A stretch of 64,000 bases of DNA from Streptomyces composti. GTDB taxonomy: Bacteria > Actinomycetota > Actinomycetes > Streptomycetales > Streptomycetaceae. The position numbers and the translations under genes were made by a program. Where the stretch lies: contig NZ_JAATEM010000004.1 of assembly GCF_012034205.1 (NCBI RefSeq), forward strand, positions 124,001-188,000, given 5' to 3'. This document shows, one piece after another, positions 38,804 through 47,274 of the stretch. Positions within the stretch are counted from its first letter, which is position 1. Every line of letters starts with the position of its first letter. The notes below the pieces were generated by a model. That model did no database searches. It saw only the letters and a list, made by a program, of their open reading frames with translations, and was not told where the DNA came from.

Positions 38804-39793
38804 TCAGCCGACGAGGTTCTCGGTCAGCTCCTCGGTGAGGTTGGCCTCCGTGCCCGGGATGCCGAGGTCGGCGGCGCGCTTGTCGGCCATGGCGAGCAGC
38901 CGGCGGATGCGGCCGGCGACGGCGTCCTTGGTGAGCGGCGGGTCGGCGAGCGCGCCCAGCTCCTCCAGGGAGGCCTGCTTGTGCTCCATGCGCAGCCGGC
39001 CGGCCGCCGCGAGGTGCTCGGGGACGTCGTCGCCGAGGATCTCCAGGGCGCGCTGCACCCGGGCCCCGGCGGCGACGGCCGCGCGGGCGGAACGCCGCAG
39101 ATTGGCGTCGTCGAAGTTGGCGAGGCGGTTGGCCGTGGCCCGCACCTCGCGGCGCATCCGGCGCTCCTCCCAGGCCAGCACCGACTCGTGCGCACCGAGC
39201 CGCGTCAGCAGCGCGCCGATCGCATCACCGTCACGGACGACGACGCGGTCCACGCCGCGCACCTCGCGCGCCTTGGCGGCGATCGACAGCCGGCGGGCGG
39301 CCCCGACCAGCGCCAGCGCCGCCTCCGGTCCGGGGCAAGTCACCTCCAGGGAGGAGGAACGGCCCGGCTCGGTGAGCGAACCGTGCGCCAGGAAGGCGCC
39401 GCGCCAGGCGGCCTCGGCGTCACAGGTGGCTCCCGAGACCACCTGCGGGGGCAGACCCCGGATCGGGCGGCCCCGGCCGTCGACCAGGCCGGTCTGGCGG
39501 GCCAGCTGGTCGCCGCCCGCCACCACGCGGACCACGTAGCGCGAGCCGCGGCGCAGCCCGCCGGGAGCCATCACGATCAGCTCGGAGCTGTGGCCGAAGA
39601 TCTCCAGAACGTCCCGCTTGAGGCGGCGGGCCGCCATGGCGGTGTCCAGCTCCGCCTCGATCACGATGCGCCCGCTCACCAGGTGGAGGCCGCCGGCGAA
39701 CCGCAGAATGGCGGAGACCTCCGCCTTCCTGCAGCAGGTCCGGGTGACGGGAAGCCGGGAGATCTCGTCCTTCACCGCTGCCGTCATCGCCAT
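38804..39793 (-). CDS. whiA: WhiA, sporulation transcription regulator
   Basis: A 329-aa protein, exactly the length of S. coelicolor WhiA as I recall it. An N-terminal domain related to LAGLIDADG homing endonucleases ([20 protein letters not shown] to [16 protein letters not shown]) is joined to a C-terminal helix-turn-helix ([24 protein letters not shown]). WhiA works with WhiB to activate sporulation septation genes such as ftsZ and ftsK. The ATG at 39793 gives [10 protein letters not shown] and overlaps yvcK by 10 nt; the second ATG at 39787 would give an ATGA overlap instead. Confidence 0.96.
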   Translation of the reverse strand: MAMTAAVKDEISRLPVTRTCCRKAEVSAILRFAGGLHLVSGRIVIEAELDTAMAARRLKRDVLEIFGHSSELIVMAPGGLRRGSRYVVRVVAGGDQLARQTGLVDGRGRPIRGLPPQVVSGATCDAEAAWRGAFLAHGSLTEPGRSSSLEVTCPGPEAALALVGAARRLSIAAKAREVRGVDRVVVRDGDAIGALLTRLGAHESVLAWEERRMRREVRATANRLANFDDANLRRSARAAVAAGARVQRALEILGDDVPEHLAAAGRLRMEHKQASLEELGALADPPLTKDAVAGRIRRLLAMADKRAADLGIPGTEANLTEELTENLVG

Positions 39794-40851
39794 GGGCCGA
39801 TCCTTCCATGCATCCGAAAAATACGGTCGTACGCGGCGGCCAGCAGCTCCGGGTCGTGCCGGGGGCTTCCGTCGGGCCGGGCCACCGGCGCCAGCTCGAC
39901 CGCGGCGCCGAACCGCTTGGCGGCATCGGTGAGCGATTCGCGGTCGGGCACAGCGGCCTCGTCGGCCAGCACCACGTCCAGGGCGAGTTTAGGGGCGTGT
40001 CGTCCCAAAACCTCCAAATGACGCTGCGGGGAGAAGCCCTCGGTTTCTCCGGGCTGCGGGGCGAGGTTCAGGGAGAGTACCCGCCGGGCCTTGGTCTCGA
40101 TCAGGGCGTCGCGCAGCTCGGGCACCAGGAGGTGCGGGATGACCGAGGAGAACCAGGAGCCCGGTCCGAGGACCACCCAGTCGGCGTCGAGCACCGCCTC
40201 GACGGCCTCGGGCACGGCCGGCGGGTCGTTCGGCACCAGGTGCACGGACTGCACCTCGCCGGGGGTGAGGGCTACCGTGGCCTGCCCGCGCACCGTCTCC
40301 ACCTCGTCCGGGTGCTGCGGGTCGTGCCCCTTGACCAGGGCCTGCAGCTCCAGCGGGACCGCGGACATGGGCAGCACCCGCCCGTGCGCGCCCAGCAGCC
40401 GGCCCACCAGGTCCAGGGCCGCCACATGGTCGCCGAGCTGCTCCCACAGGGCCACGATCAGCAGATTGCCCACCGCGTGGTCGTGCAGGTCGCCCTGGGA
40501 CTGGAAACGGTGCTGGATCACCCGGGCCCAGGTCTGGCCCCACTCGTCGTCGCCGCACAGCGCGGCCAGCGCCTTGCGCAGGTCGCCGGGCGGCAGCACG
40601 CCCAGCTCGTCGCGCAGGCGGCCGCTGGAGCCGCCGTCGTCGGCGACGGTGACCACGGCGGTGAGGTCGCCGGTGATCCGGCGCAGCGCGGCGAGCGAGG
40701 CGGACAGGCCCATGCCGCCGCCGAGGGCGACCACCTTGGGCTGGGCGCCGCGGCGGCGCGGACGGGCACCGCGGGTCTCGACCGGACGGCCCGCGCGCCC
40801 CTCGGGGACCGCCCTGCGCAGCCGGCTCAGCCGGGGAGTACGTCGTGTCAT
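39784..40851 (-). CDS. yvcK: YvcK/CofD-like protein (gluconeogenesis/morphogenesis factor)
   Basis: A 355-aa protein with the CofD-like Rossmann start [19 protein letters not shown], the [10 protein letters not shown] motif and [20 protein letters not shown]. YvcK-family proteins bind UDP-sugars and affect carbon-source-dependent cell shape and wall synthesis. The ATG overlaps the rapZ stop (ATGA) and its own stop overlaps whiA. A basic N-terminal extension of about 35 residues precedes the conserved domain. The rapZ-yvcK-whiA order is conserved in Gram-positive bacteria. Confidence 0.93.
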   Translation of the reverse strand: MTRRTPRLSRLRRAVPEGRAGRPVETRGARPRRRGAQPKVVALGGGMGLSASLAALRRITGDLTAVVTVADDGGSSGRLRDELGVLPPGDLRKALAALCGDDEWGQTWARVIQHRFQSQGDLHDHAVGNLLIVALWEQLGDHVAALDLVGRLLGAHGRVLPMSAVPLELQALVKGHDPQHPDEVETVRGQATVALTPGEVQSVHLVPNDPPAVPEAVEAVLDADWVVLGPGSWFSSVIPHLLVPELRDALIETKARRVLSLNLAPQPGETEGFSPQRHLEVLGRHAPKLALDVVLADEAAVPDRESLTDAAKRFGAAVELAPVARPDGSPRHDPELLAAAYDRIFRMHGRIGPWR

Positions 40852-41849
40852 TCGCGTCCCATGTCCCGGTGGACGACCACCGTCTCCACGCCCTCGGCGG
40901 CGAGCCGCGCGGCGAGTTTCTCCGACATGGCGACCGAACGGTGCTTGCCGCCGGTGCACCCGACCGCGATGGTCACATAGCGCTTGCCCTCACGGCGGTA
41001 GCCGGCGGCGACCAGCCGCAGCAGCTCCGCGTAGCGGTCGAGGAACTCCTTGGCGCCGGGCTGGTTGAAGACGTACGACGCCACCTCCTCGTTGAGGCCG
41101 GTGTAGGGGCGCAGCTCCGGCACCCAGTGCGGGTTGGGCAGGAAGCGCATGTCCACGACCAGGTCGGCATCGACCGGCAGGCCGTACTTGAAGCCGAAGG
41201 ACATCACGGTGGCCCGCAGCTCGGGCTCCTCCTCGCCGGCGAACTGGGCGTCCATCTTGGCGCGCAGCTCGTGCACGTTGAGGCTGGAGGTGTCGATCAC
41301 CAGGTCGGCGTCGCCGCGCAGCTCGCGCAGCAGCTCCCGCTCGGCGGCGATGCCGTCGACGATGCGGCCGTCGCCCTGCAGGGGGTGCGGGCGGCGCACC
41401 GATTCGAAGCGGCGCACCAGGGCCTCGTCGGAGGACTCCAGGAAGACGATCCGCCGGGTGACGCCGCGCGCGTCGAGGTCGGCGAGGGACTCGCGGAGGT
41501 TGTCGAAGAAGCGCCGGCCGCGGACGTCGACGACCACGGCGATCCGGGCCACATTGCCCTGGGAGCGGGCGCCGAGCTCGACCATGGTGGGGATCAGCGC
41601 GGGCGGCAGGTTGTCGACGACGAACCAGCCGAGGTCCTCCAGACACTTCGCGGCCGTGGAGCGGCCGGCCCCGGACATGCCGGAGATGATCACCAGCTCG
41701 GGGATGGCCGCCTCGGCGGCCGGCCCGGCCTTGTCGTTGCCCGTCTTCACCTGTGCTCCGTTGTCGTGGCCTGTGTCCCGGCGGGTGACGCCCGCGCCGG
41801 GTGGCTGCTGGACCCGGTCCGCTCCGGGTCCTGTCTCGTGCTCGGTCAT
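40848..41849 (-). CDS. rapZ: RapZ, RNase adapter / nucleotide-binding protein
   Basis: A 333-aa P-loop protein with Walker [10 protein letters not shown] (about residues 57-65) and the C-terminal RapZ domain ([17 protein letters not shown] and [10 protein letters not shown]). In E. coli RapZ binds GlmZ RNA; the role in actinobacteria is not established. The first 50 residues are a low-complexity extension, so a later start (for example near [13 protein letters not shown]) is possible. The ATG overlaps the uvrC stop and the stop overlaps the yvcK start. Confidence 0.93.
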   Translation of the reverse strand: MTEHETGPGADRVQQPPGAGVTRRDTGHDNGAQVKTGNDKAGPAAEAAIPELVIISGMSGAGRSTAAKCLEDLGWFVVDNLPPALIPTMVELGARSQGNVARIAVVVDVRGRRFFDNLRESLADLDARGVTRRIVFLESSDEALVRRFESVRRPHPLQGDGRIVDGIAAERELLRELRGDADLVIDTSSLNVHELRAKMDAQFAGEEEPELRATVMSFGFKYGLPVDADLVVDMRFLPNPHWVPELRPYTGLNEEVASYVFNQPGAKEFLDRYAELLRLVAAGYRREGKRYVTIAVGCTGGKHRSVAMSEKLAARLAAEGVETVVVHRDMGRE

Positions 41850-43939
41850 CTCTCCTGCCCCCGTCGTTCGTCCGGGGCTCCCGCGGACACGGGTTCCCCG
41901 GGAGAACCCGCGGCCTGTCCGGGTTCTTCCCTGTCGTCGTCATCCATGATCTCGCCCGTGGCCGTGTTCACAGCGGGCGCGGAGGGTGTCGCCCTGGCAA
42001 GGGCCGCGGCGACCGTCTCGGCGGTCTTGCGGCCTATGCCCGGAACCTCGCAGATCTGGTCGATCGTCGCCGACCGCAACCGCTTCACCGAACCGAAGTG
42101 CTTGATCAGCGCCTGCTTGCGGGTCTCGCCGAGTCCGGGCACGTCGTCCAGCGGGCCGGCCCGGAAGCGCTTGGCGCGCTTGGTGCGCTGATAGGTGATG
42201 GCGAAGCGGTGGGCCTCGTCCCGCACCCGCTGGAGCAGATACAGGCCCTCGCTGGTGCGGGGCAGCACCACCGGGTCGTCCTCGCCCGGCAGCCAGACCT
42301 CCTCGAGGCGCTTGGCGAGGCCGCACACGGCGATGTCGTCGATGCCGAGCTCGTCCAGGGCCCGCTGGGCGGCCGCGACCTGCGGGGCACCGCCGTCGAC
42401 CACCACGAGCTGGGGCGGGTAGGCGAACCGCCTGGGGCGGCCGTCGTCCTCGGTGAGGGTGCTCACCGGCGGCTCGGGAAGGCCGTCCGGGGCGGTGCCG
42501 TCGGCGCCGTTGCCGCCTTCGGTCCACTCCCCCGTGCGCTCCTTCTCGGCGAGGTAGCGCCGGAAGCGGCGGGTGATCACCTCGTGCATGGACCGGACGT
42601 CGTCCTGCCCGGCGAAGCCCTTGATCTGGAAGCGGCGGTACTCGCTCTTGCGGGCCAGCCCGTCCTCGAAGACCACCATGGAGGCCACCACGTCGTCGCC
42701 CTGGAGGTGGGAGACGTCGTAGCACTCGATGCGCAGCGGGGCGCTGTCCAGGCCGAGCGCCTCGGCGATCTCCTCAAGGGCGCGGGAGCGGGTGGTCAGG
42801 TCGGAGGCGCGCTTGGTCTTGTGCAGCGCCAGCGCCTGCTGGGCGTTGCGCTGCACCGTCTCCATCAGCGCCTTCTTGTCGCCGCGCTGCGGCACGCGCA
42901 GGGACACGTTCGCGCCGCGCCGGCCGGTGAGCCACTCCTGGACCGGCTCCACCGGGTCGGGCAGGGCCGGGACCAGGACCTCCCGGGGGACGGCGTCGCC
43001 GGTCTCCTCGCCGTACAGCTGCTGCAGGGCGTGCTCGACCAGGGCGCCGGTGGTGATCTCCTCCACCTTGTCGGTGACCCAGCCGCGCTGGCCGCGCACC
43101 CGTCCGCCGCGCACATGGAAGATCTGGACGGCCGCCTCCAGCTCGTCCTCGGCGACCGCGATCAGGTCGGCGTCGGTCGCGTCGGCGAGCACGACCGCGT
43201 TCTTCTCCATGGCCTTCTTCAGCGCCCCGATGTCGTCCCGCAGGCGGGCCGCCCGCTCGTACTCCATCTCCTCGGCCGCCTCGGCCATCTGGCGCTCCAG
43301 CCGCCGGATGTAGGTGCCCGTGCGGCCGGCCATGAAGTCGCAGAACTCCTCGGCCAGTTCCCGGTGCTCCTCGGCGGAGATCCGGCCGACGCAGGGCGCC
43401 GAGCACTTGCCGATGTAACCGAGCAGGCAGGGACGGCCGGTGCGGGCGGCGTTCTTGAACACCCCGGCGGAGCAGGTGCGCACCGGGAACACCCGCAGCA
43501 GCAGGTCCACCGTGTCGCGGATCGCCCAGGCGTGCGCGTAGGGGCCGAAGTACCGCACGCCCTTCTTCTTGTGACCGCGCATCACCTGCACGCGCGGGAA
43601 CTCCTCGTTCATCGTCACCGCGAGGTACGGATAGCTCTTGTCGTCGCGGTACTTGACGTTGAAGCGGGGGTCGTAGGCCTTGATCCAGGAGTACTCCAGC
43701 TGGAGCGCCTCGACCTCCGTGGAGACCACCGTCCATTCCACGGACGCGGCCGTGGTCACCATCGTGCGGGTGCGCGGGTGCAGCCCGGCGAGGTCCTGGA
43801 AGTAGTTCGCCAGGCGCTGCCGCAGGCTTTTCGCCTTTCCGACGTAGATCACCCGGCCGTGCTCGTCACGGAACCGGTAGACCCCCGGCGAGTCGGGGAT
43901 CTCACCCGGCTTGGGGCGGTAGCTGGAGGGGTCGGCCAT
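41846..43939 (-). CDS. uvrC: UvrC, excinuclease ABC subunit C
   Basis: A 697-aa dual-incision nuclease of nucleotide excision repair. The N-terminal GIY-YIG domain has [25 protein letters not shown]; a Cys motif follows ([13 protein letters not shown]), then a UvrB-binding UVR motif ([20 protein letters not shown]), an RNase H-like domain ([21 protein letters not shown] and [11 protein letters not shown]) and C-terminal helix-hairpin-helix ([18 protein letters not shown] and [11 protein letters not shown]). It is the first gene of uvrC-rapZ-yvcK-whiA. The ATG lies 7 nt after a TAGGGT -10, so it should be leaderless. Confidence 0.97.
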   Translation of the reverse strand: MADPSSYRPKPGEIPDSPGVYRFRDEHGRVIYVGKAKSLRQRLANYFQDLAGLHPRTRTMVTTAASVEWTVVSTEVEALQLEYSWIKAYDPRFNVKYRDDKSYPYLAVTMNEEFPRVQVMRGHKKKGVRYFGPYAHAWAIRDTVDLLLRVFPVRTCSAGVFKNAARTGRPCLLGYIGKCSAPCVGRISAEEHRELAEEFCDFMAGRTGTYIRRLERQMAEAAEEMEYERAARLRDDIGALKKAMEKNAVVLADATDADLIAVAEDELEAAVQIFHVRGGRVRGQRGWVTDKVEEITTGALVEHALQQLYGEETGDAVPREVLVPALPDPVEPVQEWLTGRRGANVSLRVPQRGDKKALMETVQRNAQQALALHKTKRASDLTTRSRALEEIAEALGLDSAPLRIECYDVSHLQGDDVVASMVVFEDGLARKSEYRRFQIKGFAGQDDVRSMHEVITRRFRRYLAEKERTGEWTEGGNGADGTAPDGLPEPPVSTLTEDDGRPRRFAYPPQLVVVDGGAPQVAAAQRALDELGIDDIAVCGLAKRLEEVWLPGEDDPVVLPRTSEGLYLLQRVRDEAHRFAITYQRTKRAKRFRAGPLDDVPGLGETRKQALIKHFGSVKRLRSATIDQICEVPGIGRKTAETVAAALARATPSAPAVNTATGEIMDDDDREEPGQAAGSPGEPVSAGAPDERRGQER

Positions 43940-43946
43940 GCATCAC

Positions 43947-43969
43947 ACCCTACTGGCGGGGGCCGACAC
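43947..43969 (-). promoter_or_regulatory. Leaderless uvrC promoter with degenerate PafBC-type element
   Basis: TAGGGT (43952-43947) lies 7 nt before the uvrC ATG. Exactly 8 nt upstream of it, GTGTCGGCC matches TTGTCRGTG at 6 of 9 positions, keeping the TGTCGG core. It is a weaker version of the uvrA/uvrB element. Confidence 0.5.
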
Positions 43970-44203
43970 TCAGGCGGGCCTGTGGACAGCCGGCGCGAGG
44001 TGCCGCGACCTGCCGGCCGGGGCTGTGGAGGACCGCCTCACCGGGCACCGTCACGGGCCCCCGCGTATGCCCCCGCCGAGCCGCCCGCACGGCGTACGAC
44101 GTGCCCGAAAAGCCCTTCGAAGGTTATGAGCGGCGGTGAGCGGGAAGGTGGGGGGTCCGTCCGTCGGTGAGCGCCGGACGGAGACGAGGCGGAGGGCGAT
44201 CGG

Positions 44204-44401
44204 ATGCGACGCACGCGGATCGAGAAGCCACGACGACGGGCCGGAGCGCGCCGGTACCAGGACGCGACGCCCGCCCGCGGCTCGGCGCAGCAGACCTGTG
44301 GACTGCGGGCTTCGCTCGATCCGCGCGACCCCGACGTCGTGCGCGCCAAGCGCCTCGCGCGGCAGAGCGACCGGGAGGACGGGCAGAGCGCCCGGCCCTG
44401 A
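44204..44401 (+). CDS. Possible small basic protein
   Basis: A 65-aa Arg-rich frame starting ATG, with GGAGGG 6-12 nt upstream and about 86% G/C at third codon positions. Its C-terminal part, LDPRDPDVVRAKRLARQSD, resembles the DPxDPxVxxAKRxAR element I recall in small uncharacterised Streptomyces proteins. No function is known. It may be a truncated relative, since such proteins usually continue beyond this point. It lies alone between uvrC and the HTH regulator. Confidence 0.4.
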   Translation: MRRTRIEKPRRRAGARRYQDATPARGSAQQTCGLRASLDPRDPDVVRAKRLARQSDREDGQSARP

Positions 44402-44641
44402 CCCGACAGGGGGCAGAAGTCCACGGCGGCGAAGCGCAGGGGTGCACGGCGGCCCGGTGCGCACGGCGGCCCGCGCAGGTGTTGTCGCGGCCAGGTCAAC
44501 ACGCTTCAATGCGTGGAAGCTCGGGGACCTGAACGGCCGCGTACGGATGTGAAGATCCGCCGCGCGCCCACGGGAGGGCCCGGGGTACCCCGCGCGCACG
44601 GTCTGACCAGCCGTTTGTGGACTTCACAGAAAGGCCCCTGC

Positions 44642-45589
44642 ATGCCGCACGCCACATCGCACGCGGACATCGCCTCCGTGGAACTGGACTCCGCCCTGCG
44701 CGGCGGCCCCTTCCATGTCGCCCTGCGGGCCGCGATCGCCGCACGCGGACTGCCGTTGCAGCGCGTACAGCACCATCTCTCGCGCCACGGCGTGAAGGTG
44801 GGCGTCACCAGTCTGAGCTACTGGCAGCAGGGGGCCCGGCGCCCCCAGCGTCCGGAGTCGCTGCGCGCGGTGCGGGCGCTGGAGGAGATACTGCAGCTGC
44901 CCGAGGAGTCCCTGATCCGGCTGCTCGACGATTCCGGCGGCACCCCGGCCGGCCGGCGCTCGGCGGGCCGCTCGTACCGGAACCTCGTCGAGGCCGCCGG
45001 CGCGGCCGAGGAGCTGCTGGCCGAGCTCGGCGTGCCGCGGGACAGCGGCCTGCACACCCTGAATCACTACGAGCGCGTCCGCATCGGGGCGCGCCGCGAG
45101 CTGGCCGAGCGAGAGTCGCACCACATCGTGCGCGCGCACCGCGACGGCGTGGACCGCTTCGTGGCCGTCCACCACGGCGACCCGGGCTGTGCGCCCGAGC
45201 GGATGACCGTGCACGCCCTGGAGAACTGCCTGGTCGGCCGGGTGCGGCGGCACCCGGAGAGCGGCGTGCTCGCCGCCGAACTGCTCTTCGGCCTCCGCCT
45301 GCGCGCCGGGGACACCTTCCTCTTCCGCTACGTCGTCGAGGACGGCACGGCCGGTGTCTCGCACGAGTACGTGCACCGGTCCGACGCGCACGGCGGCCAG
45401 TACGCCCTGCAGGTGTGCTTCGACGCCGGGGCGCTTCCGGTGAGCTGCCACCGGTTCACCCAGCACTCGGCGGCCGCCCCGCGCGCGGGCCGGCAGGAGC
45501 TGGCGCTGAACGGACGGCACCACTCGGTGCACCTGGTGGAGCCGCGCGTGCGGTCGGGGTACGTGGGGATCGCCTGGGACTGGGAGTGA
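44642..45589 (+). CDS. HTH (XRE-like) transcriptional regulator, uncharacterised
   Basis: A 315-aa protein. The N-terminus has a Cro/CI-like helix-turn-helix (FHVALRAAIAARGLPLQRVQ, VKVGVTSLSYWQQGARRPQ, then ALEEILQLPEESLIRLL). The larger C-terminal part is a beta-rich domain of unknown function (HHIVRAHRDGVDRFVAVHHG and LFGLRLRAGDTFLFRYVVEDG). The start is the ATG at 44642 with AAAGG upstream. It is monocistronic and convergent with the Rieske gene. I recognise it as a Streptomyces-type conserved regulator but cannot name its target. Confidence 0.8.
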   Translation: MPHATSHADIASVELDSALRGGPFHVALRAAIAARGLPLQRVQHHLSRHGVKVGVTSLSYWQQGARRPQRPESLRAVRALEEILQLPEESLIRLLDDSGGTPAGRRSAGRSYRNLVEAAGAAEELLAELGVPRDSGLHTLNHYERVRIGARRELAERESHHIVRAHRDGVDRFVAVHHGDPGCAPERMTVHALENCLVGRVRRHPESGVLAAELLFGLRLRAGDTFLFRYVVEDGTAGVSHEYVHRSDAHGGQYALQVCFDAGALPVSCHRFTQHSAAAPRAGRQELALNGRHHSVHLVEPRVRSGYVGIAWDWE

Positions 45590-45724
45590 CCGGCCGTTTC
45601 GTCCGGCGGACAAAGCGGCGCGCCGAGGGCCGGCTCCGGGGTGGCGGGACGAGGGGGACGGAGTGACGGGCACGAAACGGGCGCCGGCGGGTGGCATCCG
45701 GGCAGGGTCACTGCCCCGGTCCGC

Positions 45725-46144
45725 TCAGGCTTCCGGCCCGGCGACGATCGTGCCGTTCTCGACCTCGACGGCGAGCCTGGTCAGCGGCGCCACGGCCGGT
45801 TCCCGCAGCACCTTGCCGCTGGTGGCGTCGAACTCGCTGCCGTGGCAGGGGCAGATCAGCCTGGTGCCCTCGAGCTTGCTGATGGCGCACCGCGCGTGGG
45901 TGCAGATGGTGCTGTACGCCGCGAGTGTGCCGTCCTCGCCCCGGCTGACCACCACGTTGTGGTCCCGGTACAGCTTCGCACCGCCCCGGGCGACCTCCTT
46001 CTCGGCGCCCAGCTCGACCGGTCCGGTCGGCACGGCGGGCTTGCTCTCGCCGCCGGCGCAGGCGGTGAGGCCGAGTCCGGCCACGGGGGTGAGGGCGACG
46101 CCTCGCAGGACGGTTCGGCGGCTCGCGGCGGGTCGGCCAGGCAT
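45725..46144 (-). CDS. Rieske [2Fe-2S] protein with Tat lipoprotein signal
   Basis: A 139-aa protein. The twin-arginine signal SRRTVLRGVALTPVAGLG runs into a lipobox LTAC, suggesting Tat export and lipid anchoring. The Rieske centre is CTHARC followed by ICPCHGSEF, giving the Cys-x-His and Cys-x2-His ligand pairs. It may act as an extracytoplasmic electron carrier; partner unknown. GGAGAG precedes the ATG. It is divergent from the PfkB kinase gene. Confidence 0.92.
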   Translation of the reverse strand: MPGRPAASRRTVLRGVALTPVAGLGLTACAGGESKPAVPTGPVELGAEKEVARGGAKLYRDHNVVVSRGEDGTLAAYSTICTHARCAISKLEGTRLICPCHGSEFDATSGKVLREPAVAPLTRLAVEVENGTIVAGPEA

Positions 46145-46278
46145 GGTCTCTCCAGGGTCGGGGGTCGGACATCGGGACGATACCGGGCGCTGATCAGGGG
46201 GTGTGCGGGCAGGTGGCACCTCGGGCGTGCCTGCCTATCCTTGAGCACCCTCTCGTACGTCCGGGAAAGGAACTCCTC

Positions 46279-47190
46279 GTGATCGTCGTAGCCGGTGAGG
46301 CCCTGATCGATCTGGTCCCGCAGGGGACGGGAGCGCTCGCGTCGCTCACTCCGGCGCTCGGCGGCGGGCCCTTCAACACCGCGGTGGCCCTGGGCCGCCT
46401 GGGCAGCCGGACCGCCTTCTGCTCCCGGATCTCCCGCGACGCCTTCGGCCAGGCCCTGCTCGACCGGCTGCGCACCACCGGGGTGGACGTCTCCGCGGTG
46501 CAGCGCGGCGACGAGCCGACCACCCTGGCCGTGGCCACGGTCGGTGCGGACGGGTCGGCCGCGTACACCTTCTATGTGGAGGGCACCGCGGACCGGCTGT
46601 TCAGGGTGCCCGACGCGCTGCTGCCCGGCACCCGGGCGGTGTCGTTCGGGACCTGCTCGCTGGTGCTCGAGCCGGGCGCGACCGCGTACGAGCAGCTGAT
46701 GCGCCAGGCGTCGGCGCAGGGTGTGTTCACGGCGCTGGACCCGAACATCCGGCCGGGGCTGATCGCCGACCCGGACGCCTACCGGGCGCGGTTCCGCGGG
46801 TGGCTGCCGTCGGTGTCGCTGGTGAAGCTGTCCGCGGAGGACGCCGAGTGGCTGGGCGGAGATCCGCGGGAGTGGCTGGCGGCCGGTCCGTCGGCGGTGG
46901 TGATCACGCGCGGCGGTGAGGGACTGACCGCGTACACCCGCGACGGGGGCGTGTACGCGGTGCCCGGGGAGCGGGTCACGGTGGTGGACACCATCGGCGC
47001 CGGCGACACGGTGAACGCGGCGCTGCTGCACGGGCTGGCGGTGCGGGACGCACTCAGCGCGGAGAAGCTGGCCGCTCTCGGGGAGACCGGCTGGCGGGAG
47101 CTGCTCGGCTTCGCGGCCCGCGCGGCGGCGATCACCTGCTCGCGTGCGGGCGCGGAACCGCCGTACGCGCACGAGATGGGCGACGTCTGA
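46279..47190 (+). CDS. PfkB-family carbohydrate kinase
   Basis: A 303-aa ribokinase-family sugar kinase. The N-terminal GGGPFNTAVALGRLG binds substrate and the C-terminal signature DTIGAGDTVNAAL contains the catalytic Asp and anion hole. The Asn in DPNIRPGL and a charged strand near VVITRGGEG fit fructokinase-like members. The start is a GTG (VIVVAGEALIDL) with AAAGGA upstream. The substrate is not certain; fructokinase is the best guess from the N-terminal pattern. Confidence 0.9.
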   Translation: MIVVAGEALIDLVPQGTGALASLTPALGGGPFNTAVALGRLGSRTAFCSRISRDAFGQALLDRLRTTGVDVSAVQRGDEPTTLAVATVGADGSAAYTFYVEGTADRLFRVPDALLPGTRAVSFGTCSLVLEPGATAYEQLMRQASAQGVFTALDPNIRPGLIADPDAYRARFRGWLPSVSLVKLSAEDAEWLGGDPREWLAAGPSAVVITRGGEGLTAYTRDGGVYAVPGERVTVVDTIGAGDTVNAALLHGLAVRDALSAEKLAALGETGWRELLGFAARAAAITCSRAGAEPPYAHEMGDV

Positions 47191-47274
47191 GGCGTCCCCG
47201 CAGGCGGCCGGGCGTGCGAGCGCGCCCCGCGGATCCTGGATCCGCGGGGCGCGCTCGGTGCGGTGACGGGCAGG

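Larger units (their letters stand above)
43940..44641. other. Intergenic region between uvrC and the HTH gene
   Basis: About 700 bp holding the uvrC promoter, a palindrome CCTTCGAAGG (44114-44123), an inverted repeat TCCGTCCG/CGGACGGA (44156-44182), one possible 65-aa gene, a direct repeat of GCACGGCGGCCC near 44445-44472, and GTGTTG/CAACAC arms at 44479-44502 upstream of the HTH gene. Confidence 0.55.

Noticed and set aside
44479..44510. TTGTCGCGG before the HTH gene as a further damage-type promoter
   Set aside because: Partial match only, with no TAnnnT hexamer 8 nt downstream.
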